Assembly: GCA_013817305.1 (NCBI GenBank)
Contig: JACDCY010000005.1
Location: 1-64,000, forward strand
Length of the DNA stretch: 64,000 nt
Direction: 5' to 3'
Source of the DNA: Gemmatimonadaceae bacterium
GTDB lineage: Bacteria; Gemmatimonadota; Gemmatimonadetes; Gemmatimonadales; Gemmatimonadaceae
Positions 37,163 through 46,428 of this stretch are shown piece by piece. The first letter of the stretch is position 1. Each line of letters opens with the position of its first letter. Position numbers and translations under genes: made by a program. Under the pieces are notes generated by a model, which searched no databases, was not told where the DNA came from, and was given only the letters and a program-made list of their open reading frames with translations.

Positions 37163-39403
37163 TCATGAATCTCGTTACCGGAATGGGGCCCGCCTTCCTC
37201 CTCATCGCCGACACCGCGCTCAAGGGCGCGGTGCTGGTCGGACTCGCGGCCGCCGCGGCCTACCTGCTGCGGCATCGCTCCGCCGCGGCGAGACACGCCG
37301 TCTGGACCGCGGCAGTGCTCGGTCATCTCGCCCTTCCGGTTCTAATACTGGTCGCGCCGGAGTGGCGGGTACCCCTGCTGAAGTCACCGGGCTGGATGGT
37401 GCCCGCGCAGGGTGGAGCCGCTGCGGGGTTGACCGCCGGAAGTTCCTCGGATGCGCAATTGGATGCGGCGACGGTGACGGCGGCGCCGCAAACGCCGCAA
37501 ACTCCGGAGCCGGCCGCCGCAAATGCCGCGCAACCCTCGGTCCCTGCACCCGCTCCTGTCTCGACGGCGACAGCCCAGGCGCCGAACACCGTCTATTACC
37601 TGGCGCTCGCATGGATGCTCGGAGCCACATTCGTTCTCCTCAGGCTTGTCGCCGGCACCTGGCGCGTGTCGAGGCTCGCGCGCGAAGGCGCGCGCGTGGA
37701 CGACGGCGAGTGGCTGTCGCTCGCTCAGCGCGTAGCGACGCGCGTCGGAATAGCCCGGCCGTTGACCCTTCTCCGCGGCGACCGTCTCGGAATCCCCGTC
37801 ACATGGGGGATCATCTATCCGGCCGTTCTCCTTCCGCCTGAATCAGCGGAATGGCCGGAAGCACGCCGCCGATTCGTGCTCGCCGTGCGACGATTACGTC
37901 TTGCGCGACGGCACCGCGCCATCGCTCTACGCCGGCGAGCTGCTCGACATGGTCCGCTCGCTCAGCGCGCGCCGGCACGATCACACCGCTCCCGCGTTCG
38001 CGGCGCTGGCGATGGCGCGCCCCGCCGAGTTCGAGGGACGCATGCTCGCGATACTCAATCCCACCATCGATCGCAATCCTCTTCACAGCATGGGTACAGT
38101 CATGACAGCAGCATTCGTTGCGCTTCTTGCGCTGCCGCTCGCCGCGATCCACCCGTTCGGCGCGCCAGCCGTAAGAGCGGAGATTCCGGCGCCAGCTCCG
38201 GTCGGACTCGCCGCGCCCGAGCTACAGCCGAGCCCGGTCAACGTCGCCGGGTCGCTCGCCGAGCCCGTGGCGAGCGCCGCGCAGGGCCGGACGTGCGACG
38301 CAGCCGACGTCCGGATGGATGGAAGCACAATCCTGCACAGCACTCACACGGAAGCGAGCTCTTTGAGCTACCGCTACTTTACCACCGGCCGCTGCATCCA
38401 GGCGACGATCGTGGGACACCTGGAATTCTCCGACGACGAGCGCGCCATTGTTCGGGTCGGTGAGCGGGCTCACGGTTTCTTTCGCGAACGGCTGACCCGC
38501 AGCGATCGCTCCGTCGAAGTGCGACGCGGATCCGATGGCCGGCCGGTATATACCGCGCGCCAGAACGGGCGCGAAGTTGCTTTCGACGCGGGCATGCAAG
38601 GCTGGCTCGGGCGGTTTCTTCCGGAGCTCCTGCGCGAAGCCGGCATCAACGTTCCGGCCCGGGTCGCGCGACTGCGCACGAGCGGCGGCACCGCGGCAGT
38701 GCTCGCTGAGATCGAGCGCATCGACAACAGCGGGGCAAAGCGCGCCCATTATCAGGAGCTGATTCGCACGCCCTCGCTGCCATCCCGCGAGCTCGGTACG
38801 GCGCTGCGCCAGGCCGGGCGAGAGGTGACGAGCTCGGGTGACCTGCGCGGCATCCTGCAAAACGTCCCTGCGCAATCGCGCGGCGGCAGCGAGGTGCGCG
38901 CCGGGTTGGCGGAAGCGATCAGAGGGATCAAATCCAGCGGTGACAAGGCCGCCGTCCTCGCCAACTACGGCGACACCGACGACCCGGAGATGCTTCTGAT
39001 GGTGCTGACGGAAGTCCGCGGCATCACGAGCGACGGCGACAAGGCCCGGGTTCTGGCGCGGCTCGCGCCGCGCGCGGTTGGCCACCGCACGAAGGCCGTG
39101 TGCGATGCCTTCTTCGAAGCCGCCGAGACGATCGAATCCGATGGCGATCTGGCTCGTACGCTAAGTGTCGCCATGAATGCAGGCCGTTCTTCCGAGGACG
39201 TCTCGCACGCAGTCATCCGCGCCACGGCGCGGATCTCCTCGGCTCGAGACGCATCACGCGTGCTGCAGGAGGTCGCTGGTAAAGGCCTGGTGAATACCGC
39301 GAGGCTACGGTCGGCGTACGTCACCGCGGCCCGCAACATCAACTCGGACGGCGACTTCCGCCGCACGATGGACGCGCTCCTATCACGCGAGGGAAATCGC
39401 TGA
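37159..39403 (+). pseudogene. M56 (BlaR1-like) peptidase gene disrupted by internal deletion, with C-terminal repeats
   Basis: The 5' part (frame starting ATG 37159) encodes three or more membrane segments and LLRGDRLGIPVTWGIIYPAVLLPPESAEW, the usual lead-in to the zinc motif of M56 peptidases, ending at RRRFVL (about 37880). The frame then becomes non-homologous. In another frame, from about 37886, the code resumes at CDDYVLRDG, the conserved residues that normally lie about 60 residues after HExxH. The HExxH helix is therefore missing and the frame is broken. The 3' part continues to 39403 with a membrane segment and 34-residue repeats (SDGDKARVL). It could be a pseudogene or an assembly deletion. 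Confidence 0.8.
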
Positions 39404-42069
39404 TGCAGGTAGCTCTCAGGACAGGCATCGGCCTGGCCATCGCACTTACCGCACAGGCCGCCAACGCACAGAACACCCCGTCGCCGGCCCGCGCCGATAC
39501 AGGCATGCGTGCGAACAAGGTCGTAACCGCGACGCGCGTTCCCAACGGATCCATCCGCCCCGACGGCCGCCTGAATGAGACGGTATGGGCGGATGTCCCG
39601 GCAACCACTGATTTCCTGCAGAAGCAGCCCGTCGAAGGCGGCACGCCGACCGATCAGCTGGAGATCCGCATGGCGTACGACGACGACGCGCTATACGTGG
39701 GAACCCGGGTCCGGACGCGCGAGCGTCGCCCGATCCAGGCCGCGATCAGCCGGCGCGACGCCGTATCGCAGTCGGAGCACATTCAGGTGTCGCTCGACAC
39801 TTACCATGACAAGCGCACTGCATACACGTTCGTCATCACGGCGTCCGGCGTGCGCGCCGACTGGTATCACCCGAGCGACGACGAGCAAAACCGCGACAAT
39901 TCCTTCGACCCTGTCTGGACGGCAAATGCAGCCGTTGATTCGACCGGCTGGACGGCGGAGATGCGGATCCCCTTCTCGCAGCTGCGGTTCACCCGCGCCG
40001 ACAGCCACGTGTGGGGAGTCAACTTCGACCACTGGGTCCCGACGCGAAACGAAGAAGTATTCTGGATTCCGGTGCCGCGGAACGTCCGCGGCTGGTCGTC
40101 CTGGTTCGGTGAGCTGCGCGGCATCAGCGGCGTGCAGCCCACGCGGCGCCTCGAGATACTTCCTTATGTCGCGACGGAGGCAAAGCTCAACGCCGACCGG
40201 CATCCGCGGAACCCGTTCGACAACGGCGTGAATCTCACGCCGCGCGTCGGGGCCGACGTGAAGATGGGCGTAGGTCCGAACCTCACTCTGCAAGCGACCG
40301 TGAATCCCGACTTCGGCCAGGTCGAAGCAGACCCCGCCGAGGTGAATCTTTCGGCTTTCGAAACCTTCTTCTCGGAAAAGCGACCGTTCTTCCTCGAGGG
40401 GAGCCAGCTGCTGCCGGGCTACTTCTATTCGCGCCGCGTCGGCGCGCGTCCGCGCGGCCTGGCATCGTCCCACTTCGTGGACTATCCCGACAACAGCACG
40501 ATTCTCGGCGCCGCGAAGCTCACCGGCAGGTTGCGCTCCGGAACGTCGATCGGATCGCTCCTCGCCGTCACCAACCGTGAGCATGCGCAGCTGTACGACA
40601 CGACGACGAACGACTTCAGCAGGACCGTCGTTGCCCCGCTCACCGCGTATGGCGCGGGCCGAGTGCAGCGCGAGTTTGGTCGAAACGCATCCGTCGCGTC
40701 GGCCAGCTTGACGGCGGTCGAGCGTTGGCTGGATGACGACGGAAGCCTCGCCAGGCTGTTGAATCGGCGCGCGTACGCGGGAGCGACGGACGTGGTTCTC
40801 CGGCTCGCCGACCGCACTTACGAAGTGGCGGCACGGATCGGATTCAGTCAAATCCAGGGCGACACCAGCGCGATCCTGCTCGCGCAAAGGTCGAGCGCGC
40901 GCTACTTCCAGCGCCCCGACGCTACGTCCTACTACGTGGATCCGACGCGTACCTCGCTCACCGGGTTGAATTCCTTCGTCGAGGTTCAGAAGACCGGAGG
41001 CGGGCATTGGCGCGGTTACGCTTTTCTTGGCACGGAGTCCCCGGGCTTCGAGCTCAATGACGCAGGCCGGCTTGGCACCGCGGACGGCATTACCGCGGTC
41101 GGTCAGATCCGGTACATCGAAACCCGGCCCCGGAGCCGCTTGCTGCGACAATACTCGGTGTCGATGTCGCACGAGAACGAATGGAATTACGATCGCAACC
41201 GCCAGTTTGGCGCGATTCGCTCCGACGCCAGCCTTGAGTTCAGAAACTTCTGGACGCTGAACGTGACGGCGTGGCACGACGTGAACTCGCTCGACGCGCG
41301 CCTCACGCGTGGCGGTCCTCTGATGGGAACGCCGACGTCGAACGTCGGGATAATCCAGCTGAGCAACGCGGCCGGAGCGAACACGCGCTTGAGCGCGCGC
41401 ATTTACCACGGCGTAAACCAGTTCGGCGCGCCTACCACGCGGTACAGCGGAGGCATCACCTACCGTCCGACACCGCGCTGGCAGCTGTCGGTGGATCCGA
41501 ATTACCTGCACAGCGTGAATGCCCGCCAGTACATCACCACGCGCGCGAGCGGGCGCGCCGAGACGTACGACCGCCGCTACATCTTCTCGTGGATCGACCA
41601 GGACATCTTCCAGATGAACCTTCGCGCCAACTACACGTTCAAGCCTGATCTCACCCTCGAGGTGTACGCCCAGCCGTTTGCCGCGAGCGGACGGTACTAC
41701 GACTTCGGCGAGCTGCCCGCTCCGCGGGCTCTGGAACTCCGCTACTACGGAACCGACGGCACTTCCGCGATAAAAAACGCGGACGGCTCCATCACGGTGA
41801 CTGACGCCGCGGTGCCGGCGGCGGGCGGCGGACCCACGACGTTCACGCTCCCGTTACGCGACTTCAACATCCGCTCGCTCCGTAGCAACATGGTGGTCCG
41901 CTGGGAGTACCGGCCGGGAAGCACGCTCTTCTTCGTCTGGCAGCAGAATCGCGCAGCCGAGGAGACTCACGGGCGACGGATCGCGCTCGGCGACGTGTTC
42001 GATGGTTTCTCGGCGTCCGGCAACAACTTCTTCGCAGTCAAGGCGACGTTCTGGATGCCGGTGAAGTGA
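39403..42069 (+). CDS. CBM9-like and DUF5916 outer-membrane-associated protein
   Basis: An 888-aa exported protein: signal peptide (about 1-22), a carbohydrate-binding family 9-like domain (about 45-230: GRLNETVWADVPATTDFLQ, YDDDALYVGTRVRT), then DUF5916 (PDFGQVEADPAEVNLSAFETFFSEKRPFFLEG) and alternating beta strands to the C-terminus (ending FFAVKATFWMP), suggesting a barrel. Substrate unknown; DUF5916 proteins are common in diderm predators and Bacteroidetes-like bacteria. Its ATG shares one base with the upstream stop (TGATG). Confidence 0.85.
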   Translation: MQVALRTGIGLAIALTAQAANAQNTPSPARADTGMRANKVVTATRVPNGSIRPDGRLNETVWADVPATTDFLQKQPVEGGTPTDQLEIRMAYDDDALYVGTRVRTRERRPIQAAISRRDAVSQSEHIQVSLDTYHDKRTAYTFVITASGVRADWYHPSDDEQNRDNSFDPVWTANAAVDSTGWTAEMRIPFSQLRFTRADSHVWGVNFDHWVPTRNEEVFWIPVPRNVRGWSSWFGELRGISGVQPTRRLEILPYVATEAKLNADRHPRNPFDNGVNLTPRVGADVKMGVGPNLTLQATVNPDFGQVEADPAEVNLSAFETFFSEKRPFFLEGSQLLPGYFYSRRVGARPRGLASSHFVDYPDNSTILGAAKLTGRLRSGTSIGSLLAVTNREHAQLYDTTTNDFSRTVVAPLTAYGAGRVQREFGRNASVASASLTAVERWLDDDGSLARLLNRRAYAGATDVVLRLADRTYEVAARIGFSQIQGDTSAILLAQRSSARYFQRPDATSYYVDPTRTSLTGLNSFVEVQKTGGGHWRGYAFLGTESPGFELNDAGRLGTADGITAVGQIRYIETRPRSRLLRQYSVSMSHENEWNYDRNRQFGAIRSDASLEFRNFWTLNVTAWHDVNSLDARLTRGGPLMGTPTSNVGIIQLSNAAGANTRLSARIYHGVNQFGAPTTRYSGGITYRPTPRWQLSVDPNYLHSVNARQYITTRASGRAETYDRRYIFSWIDQDIFQMNLRANYTFKPDLTLEVYAQPFAASGRYYDFGELPAPRALELRYYGTDGTSAIKNADGSITVTDAAVPAAGGGPTTFTLPLRDFNIRSLRSNMVVRWEYRPGSTLFFVWQQNRAAEETHGRRIALGDVFDGFSASGNNFFAVKATFWMPVK

Positions 42070-42178
42070 TGGTTGAGCGATGAGTGGACGAGTGTCCCGT
42101 GAAGGTGCGTCTTAGCGAGCGCGGTTTGCTCGCGTAGCGCCGAAACGAGACACTCGTCCACTCATCGCTCACCATCAC
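42066..42178. repeat. 30-bp inverted repeat starting at both convergent stop codons
   Basis: The left arm 42066-42096 and right arm 42149-42178 are complementary over 30 bases with a single-base bulge. Each arm starts at the stop codon of its own gene (DUF5916 TGA at 42067, pal TGA on the minus strand at 42175-42177). On each strand the arm reads with a 7-base phase (TGATGGT, TGAGCGA, TGAGTGG, ACGAGTG). It may act as a two-sided terminator although no T run follows. Confidence 0.95.
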
Positions 42179-42762
42179 GGCTCATCAGTCACCTGCACGA
42201 ACTCCGCACGCCGGTTCTGCGCCCACGCCGATTCGGCGGAGCCGGCAACGGCTGGACGCTCTTCACCCATGCTCGAGATATCGATGCGCGTCGCGTCGAT
42301 TCCGTTGGCAACCAGATACGCCTTCAGCTCGGCGGCGCGACGCAGGCCGAGGGCAAGATTGTACTCGGACGACCCGCGCTCGTCCGTGTGCCCCGTTATC
42401 CGGACCCGGAAAGCCGGGCGCGCCTGAAGTGCGGGAATCTTCGCGTCGAGCGTGGCGCGCGATTCGGCCGATAGCGCGGCCTGGTCGTACTCGAAGTACA
42501 CGGTACCGGTAATCAGCGCTATGGCTTCCGCTTCCTGCGCCGCGACGAGCAGCGCGGCCTGTCGCTCCCGCTCCCGCTCCCTCTCGAGCTCGCGCTCGCG
42601 GATCGCGCGCAGGCTGTCGTCCACGGCCTGCTGCCGGGCGCGCTCCATCGAATCGGCCTGCGCCGTGCTTATCGGCGTGGCGACCAGGGGCTTCATGCGC
42701 TTGCCGCACGCAGCCATCGAAAGAACGATCACGACACAGAGTGCCACTGTGGATTTCTTCAT
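42175..42762 (-). CDS. pal: Peptidoglycan-associated lipoprotein (Pal/OmpA-C domain)
   Basis: A 195-aa outer-membrane lipoprotein of the Tol-Pal system. It has a lipobox near SMAACGK, an Arg/Glu-rich coiled linker, and the OmpA-C peptidoglycan-binding domain (VYFEYDQAALSAESRATLDAKI, ITGHTDERGSSEYNLALGLRRA, DISSMGEERP). It lies 31 bp after tolB on the same strand. TolQ, TolR and TolA are not in the window. Confidence 0.95.
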   Translation of the reverse strand: MKKSTVALCVVIVLSMAACGKRMKPLVATPISTAQADSMERARQQAVDDSLRAIRERELERERERERQAALLVAAQEAEAIALITGTVYFEYDQAALSAESRATLDAKIPALQARPAFRVRITGHTDERGSSEYNLALGLRRAAELKAYLVANGIDATRIDISSMGEERPAVAGSAESAWAQNRRAEFVQVTDEP

Positions 42763-42793
42763 CGTCGCCCTTGGTTATTGGATGCCACGCATG

Positions 42794-44110
42794 CTACCTG
42801 ATGAGAACCGGCGACCAGTCAGCCAGCCGCGCGCCAGCGGCGCGGGTGAGCTGTCTGAGCCGCCCCGACTCTGTATCGACTATCCACAGCTGCCGAGCGC
42901 CCGTCCTCGTGGATGAAAATACGACGTGCCGCGAATCAGGCGCCCACGAAGGGTCTTCGTTCTCACCGTCGCTCGTGTGCTGCCGGACCGAGCGATCACG
43001 CAACGCGAGCGTTGCGATCTGGAACGAACCTCCGATCTGCGCCTGATACACTACGCGGACTCCGTCCGGCGACCAGTCGGGTGAGGTGTTATCGCTTCTC
43101 AGCGCCAAGCTCGAAGTGGTCAGCGGCTGAGGGTTCGTGCCATCGGCATCCATCAAGTAGAGATCAGGCCGCCCCGCGCGCCCCGAGGTGAAAACGAGCC
43201 TCCGCCCCGCTGGATCGAACGACGGGCCGGTGTTGTCGCCCGAGCGCGGCGCCGTCAGCCGGCGCGGAGTCCCCTCGTCCGAAGCGCTCGCCAGCCACAA
43301 GCTGGTGCCCCCTTCGTCGCCGTGCGCGTAAACGATCGACCGTCCGTCCGGCGCGAACGCCGGTGTGATCGCGATCCCCCTCGGCTGTATCGCGCTGAGC
43401 CAGCGGGTCGATCCGGCGGCGAGGCCGGACACTCCCAGCCTCCACCGACCAGCGCTGACGCCCGCGAAGGCGAAGCCCGATCCGTCCGGCCGCCACGACG
43501 GCGACAGGGCGAGCTCGACCGAGGTCAGGCGACGCGCATTGGCTCCGTCGCTGTCGATCATCCATATCTGCCCGTCGCCGCCAGTGTACAGGACCCTCGT
43601 CTGCGCCGCGCCGCGCTCGCCGAATATCCAGAGCCCCAACTCGTCGCTCACTCCGTGCAGCGCCATCCGCCACCCCGGGCCGTACACGTCCACGGGTAGC
43701 GTGAACTCGGCTTCCCGCGCCAGCTTCCGCGCGCCGACGTCGTACACGCGCATCGTGAGACCCGCCGGAGTCAGCCGCGGCTCGACGATCGCCGTCGCCC
43801 CGAATGGCGCGAGGCGGCCGAAGTCGATCTCTCCGCCGGGGCGCGGGAGCAGCGCGCGGGCGGCGGTCGCATCGAGTGAAATGAGCGTGACCCGGTCGTC
43901 GAAATCCAAGTCGCGTTCAAGGATCCGTCGGACGGAATCCCCATCCGCTCCATCCACCGGCAGAACCAGCACAGCGGGCCTCGTGCCCGGCGTGTAGGTC
44001 AGCGCCAGGCGCACCCCCTCCGGAGGACGGGGGTCCTGCGCCAGCGCGGAGGTCCAGAAAGCCAAGGTCAGAACAAGAATCGCCATGGTGCGAGCGACGA
44101 GCGTGTGCAT
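42794..44110 (-). CDS. tolB: Tol-Pal periplasmic protein TolB
   Basis: A 438-aa periplasmic protein with a signal peptide (hydrophobic core MAILVLTLAFW, cleavage near ALA-Q), an N-terminal domain and a beta-propeller built from DSDGANARRLT-type blades (IAITPAFAPDGRSIVYAH, LYLMDADGTNPQPLT, DPSWAPDSRHVVFSS). It works with Pal during outer-membrane constriction. ATG 44110 is preferred; the TTG codon just before it would add only one residue. Confidence 0.93.
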   Translation of the reverse strand: MHTLVARTMAILVLTLAFWTSALAQDPRPPEGVRLALTYTPGTRPAVLVLPVDGADGDSVRRILERDLDFDDRVTLISLDATAARALLPRPGGEIDFGRLAPFGATAIVEPRLTPAGLTMRVYDVGARKLAREAEFTLPVDVYGPGWRMALHGVSDELGLWIFGERGAAQTRVLYTGGDGQIWMIDSDGANARRLTSVELALSPSWRPDGSGFAFAGVSAGRWRLGVSGLAAGSTRWLSAIQPRGIAITPAFAPDGRSIVYAHGDEGGTSLWLASASDEGTPRRLTAPRSGDNTGPSFDPAGRRLVFTSGRAGRPDLYLMDADGTNPQPLTTSSLALRSDNTSPDWSPDGVRVVYQAQIGGSFQIATLALRDRSVRQHTSDGENEDPSWAPDSRHVVFSSTRTGARQLWIVDTESGRLRQLTRAAGARLADWSPVLIR

Positions 44111-44126
44111 CAAGTATGAACCATAT

Positions 44127-44211
44127 AGGTATCAGGTATCAGGTATCAGGTATTGGACACCGCGAACCGGCAGCAAACGTTGTTACTAATAGCTAATACC
44201 TAATACCTTTA
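44127..44211. repeat. Heptamer inverted repeat (AGGTATC / CTAATAC) in the tolB divergent region
   Basis: The plus strand carries AGGTATC three times plus AGGTATT (44127-44154) and, after 31 bases, CTAATAG, CTAATAC, CTAATAC, CTTTAAT (44187-44211). The two arms are near complements, allowing for G-U pairs. It lies between divergent starts, so it is not simply a terminator. Confidence 0.85.
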
Positions 44212-44243
44212 ATTCCGCACCCCTCTTCCACAGGGCTTTCGAA

Positions 44244-44435
44244 TTGGAAACTCACGGTCCCCTCGGCACGCTCTGGGTCTCTTTCGGCCTGATCGCGTTT
44301 TACATCGCGCTGATCTGGATCAACACTCTGCTCGGAATCGTTCTGACTCCGCTTTTCATCATGCCCGGCACATGGCTGCAGGACAAGTACATGGCCCGGA
44401 AGAAGAAAAAAGAAGAATCCGAGCAGGCGCTCTAG
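44244..44435 (+). CDS. Small single-pass membrane protein
   Basis: A 63-aa protein with one or two hydrophobic segments (about 10-40, IALIWINTLLGIVLTPLFI) and a lysine-rich tail (ARKKKKEESEQAL). No family recognised. The start is TTG 44244, chosen because CAGGG lies 8 bases upstream and no ATG is available before the membrane segment. It ends one base from the convergent transglycosylase stop. Confidence 0.6.
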   Translation: METHGPLGTLWVSFGLIAFYIALIWINTLLGIVLTPLFIMPGTWLQDKYMARKKKKEESEQAL

Positions 44436-44436
44436 C

Positions 44437-46428
44437 TCACCAGGGATAAAGCGCCCGATAGAAGGCGCGGTTTCTCACGATGGCTCGGACGTAGTCGCGA
44501 GTCTCGACGAACGGTATCCGTTCCGTAAAGACTTCGGGGTCGGCGGAGCCGGCCTTCGTGCGCCAGCGCGCGACCGGAGCCGCCCCGGCGTTGTAGGCAG
44601 CCAGTCCGTGCTCCAGGTGCGGATACGTCCTCAGCAGCTCCGCCAGGTGCTGCGTGCCGAAGTCGATGCTGATCGCGGGATCGTACAGCATGTCGATATC
44701 CCAGTTAGCGATCCCCCGCGAGCGGGCCATGCGCGTGCCGAGCGGCGGCATGATCTGCATCATTCCCCGCGCTCCTACTGGTGACGTAGCGCGCGGATTG
44801 AAGTTCGATTCCTGCTTGATGAGGGCAGCCACCAGCGCGGGATCCAGGTTGTTCTCCTTCGCTTCGGCCGCGATGCGCTCGCGCTCCAGGATCGGGTGCA
44901 CCAGCCGGTAGCGGAGCGGGCTCCTGCCGTGCTCGTTCAGCACGCGCCAGCCGAGCGCGACCGCGCGGGAGGCTTCCGGCGTGCCGGAGAATGCGTGCGC
45001 CGTCGCGATCATCCGTCCAGGAGAATCGGACGCGTCCCGAAACAGCCTGTTGTATTCGTGGCGCTGCTCGACGGCCATTCCCAGGTCGTCCAGCAGCGCG
45101 ATGCGGCGAAGTCCCAGCTCGAGCTCCTTCACCTTCGGCACCGTATCCCGCGTAGCGTCGCCGGTCGAGAGCGGCGTACCAAGCCTCCCGGATGCCAGGA
45201 TGGTGTAGTAGGACGAAGGCTCGTCGGCCATGACCGACCGCCAGCCCGCGCGGCTCCGCGCGGTGTCGCCCAGAGCGTGATGCGCCCTGCCCGCCCAGTA
45301 CCGGGCCGCGGTCGCGTCGCTGCTTTTTGGGTAGCGGGCCACCAGGCCGTCGAACTCCGATGCGGCCGTGCGGTGATCCCCCTGGATGAACGATATCAGC
45401 GCCCCGCGAAAGATCGCGATCGGCGCCTGCGACGAATTCGGGAAGCGGCGGACGATGTCGCGCAGCGCCGTTCTCGCATCGCCGTCGCGGCTCTCGTCCG
45501 TGGCCAGGTCCGCGAGCAGGAGCAGCGCGGTCGCGGCGCTCGGATCGTTGGGATGCTGAACCGTGACGGCGCGCAGCGTTGCGCGAGCCCCGGCGAGGTT
45601 GCGCATCGCGATCTGGGCGCGCGCGCGCTGGTACTGCGCGCTCGCCGCGAGCGAGGCCGGCGCTGTGATGCGCGCGTATTGCGCAGCAGCGTCGGCGTCG
45701 CGATTCAGCCTGGCGAGCATCTGCCCAAATGAAAAGCGGTCGCCGTTCGTCAACAGCCCGGCCTTTCCCGCTTCGTTGTACCCGATCGCCGCGCGCCCTG
45801 TCATGCCGATGCGCGCAGCCGTGCGCGCGATGGCCAGCTCCTCGGCGGGCGTTCGCTTTGCGAACGCGCGATCCAGCATGCCGATGGCTTCGCGGGAATC
45901 GCCGGACCCGGCGTTGGACCGAATCAGGGCGAGCAATCCGGCTCTGACCCCGTCGCGGGCGGCGTCGTCTCCCGCGCGCGCGAGGCGGAGTCGGAACGCG
46001 CTGATGGGAGCGCCTGCTCTGTCGTAGGCGCCAATCGCGCCTGCCATGTCGCCCGTGCGCTCGCGCGCCAACGCCTCGCTCATCGGCACTCGAGCGCGGG
46101 CGACTTCCGTGTCGATCCTGTCGTACAGCTCTTTCCGCGCGTTGCTGTCGGGAGTCACGCCGGCAGCGCGCAGGTACAGCCAGTCGGCGATCTCAGGCAA
46201 CCGCTCGGCGGCCTCCAGATACACGATGCGCGCGCTGTCCAGCTGGTTGGCACGATCGAAGGCCCGCGCGCGCACAATGAGATCACGAGCAGGCTGTTCC
46301 AGGCTGACCTTGATGCTGTCAGCGTGGAGAGCGCCACGGTTTTCCGGCACCGACGTAGCAGTTGCCTGCCCGTCGCACCCGGTCGTGCACAGAAAAAGCG
46401 CGAGGGCGCCAAACATATTTGAAGTCAC
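44437..46428 (-). CDS. Lipoprotein soluble lytic murein transglycosylase with TPR-like repeats
   Basis: A 663-aa exported lipoprotein. It has a lipobox FLCTTGCDG near the N-terminus, a long helical TPR-like region (about 60-480) as in Slt70, and a C-terminal SLT domain (LDPALVAALIKQESNFNPRATSPVGARGMMQIMP with the catalytic Glu, and AAYNAG). It cleaves peptidoglycan glycan strands. GTG 46428 overlaps the zwf stop in GTGA; a longer upstream frame inside zwf is rejected. Confidence 0.92.
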   Translation of the reverse strand: MTSNMFGALALFLCTTGCDGQATATSVPENRGALHADSIKVSLEQPARDLIVRARAFDRANQLDSARIVYLEAAERLPEIADWLYLRAAGVTPDSNARKELYDRIDTEVARARVPMSEALARERTGDMAGAIGAYDRAGAPISAFRLRLARAGDDAARDGVRAGLLALIRSNAGSGDSREAIGMLDRAFAKRTPAEELAIARTAARIGMTGRAAIGYNEAGKAGLLTNGDRFSFGQMLARLNRDADAAAQYARITAPASLAASAQYQRARAQIAMRNLAGARATLRAVTVQHPNDPSAATALLLLADLATDESRDGDARTALRDIVRRFPNSSQAPIAIFRGALISFIQGDHRTAASEFDGLVARYPKSSDATAARYWAGRAHHALGDTARSRAGWRSVMADEPSSYYTILASGRLGTPLSTGDATRDTVPKVKELELGLRRIALLDDLGMAVEQRHEYNRLFRDASDSPGRMIATAHAFSGTPEASRAVALGWRVLNEHGRSPLRYRLVHPILERERIAAEAKENNLDPALVAALIKQESNFNPRATSPVGARGMMQIMPPLGTRMARSRGIANWDIDMLYDPAISIDFGTQHLAELLRTYPHLEHGLAAYNAGAAPVARWRTKAGSADPEVFTERIPFVETRDYVRAIVRNRAFYRALYPW

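Noticed and set aside
42066-42178. Insertion sequence remnant
   Set aside because: No transposase frame or target duplication is seen; the arms coincide with stop codons, which is not typical of IS ends.
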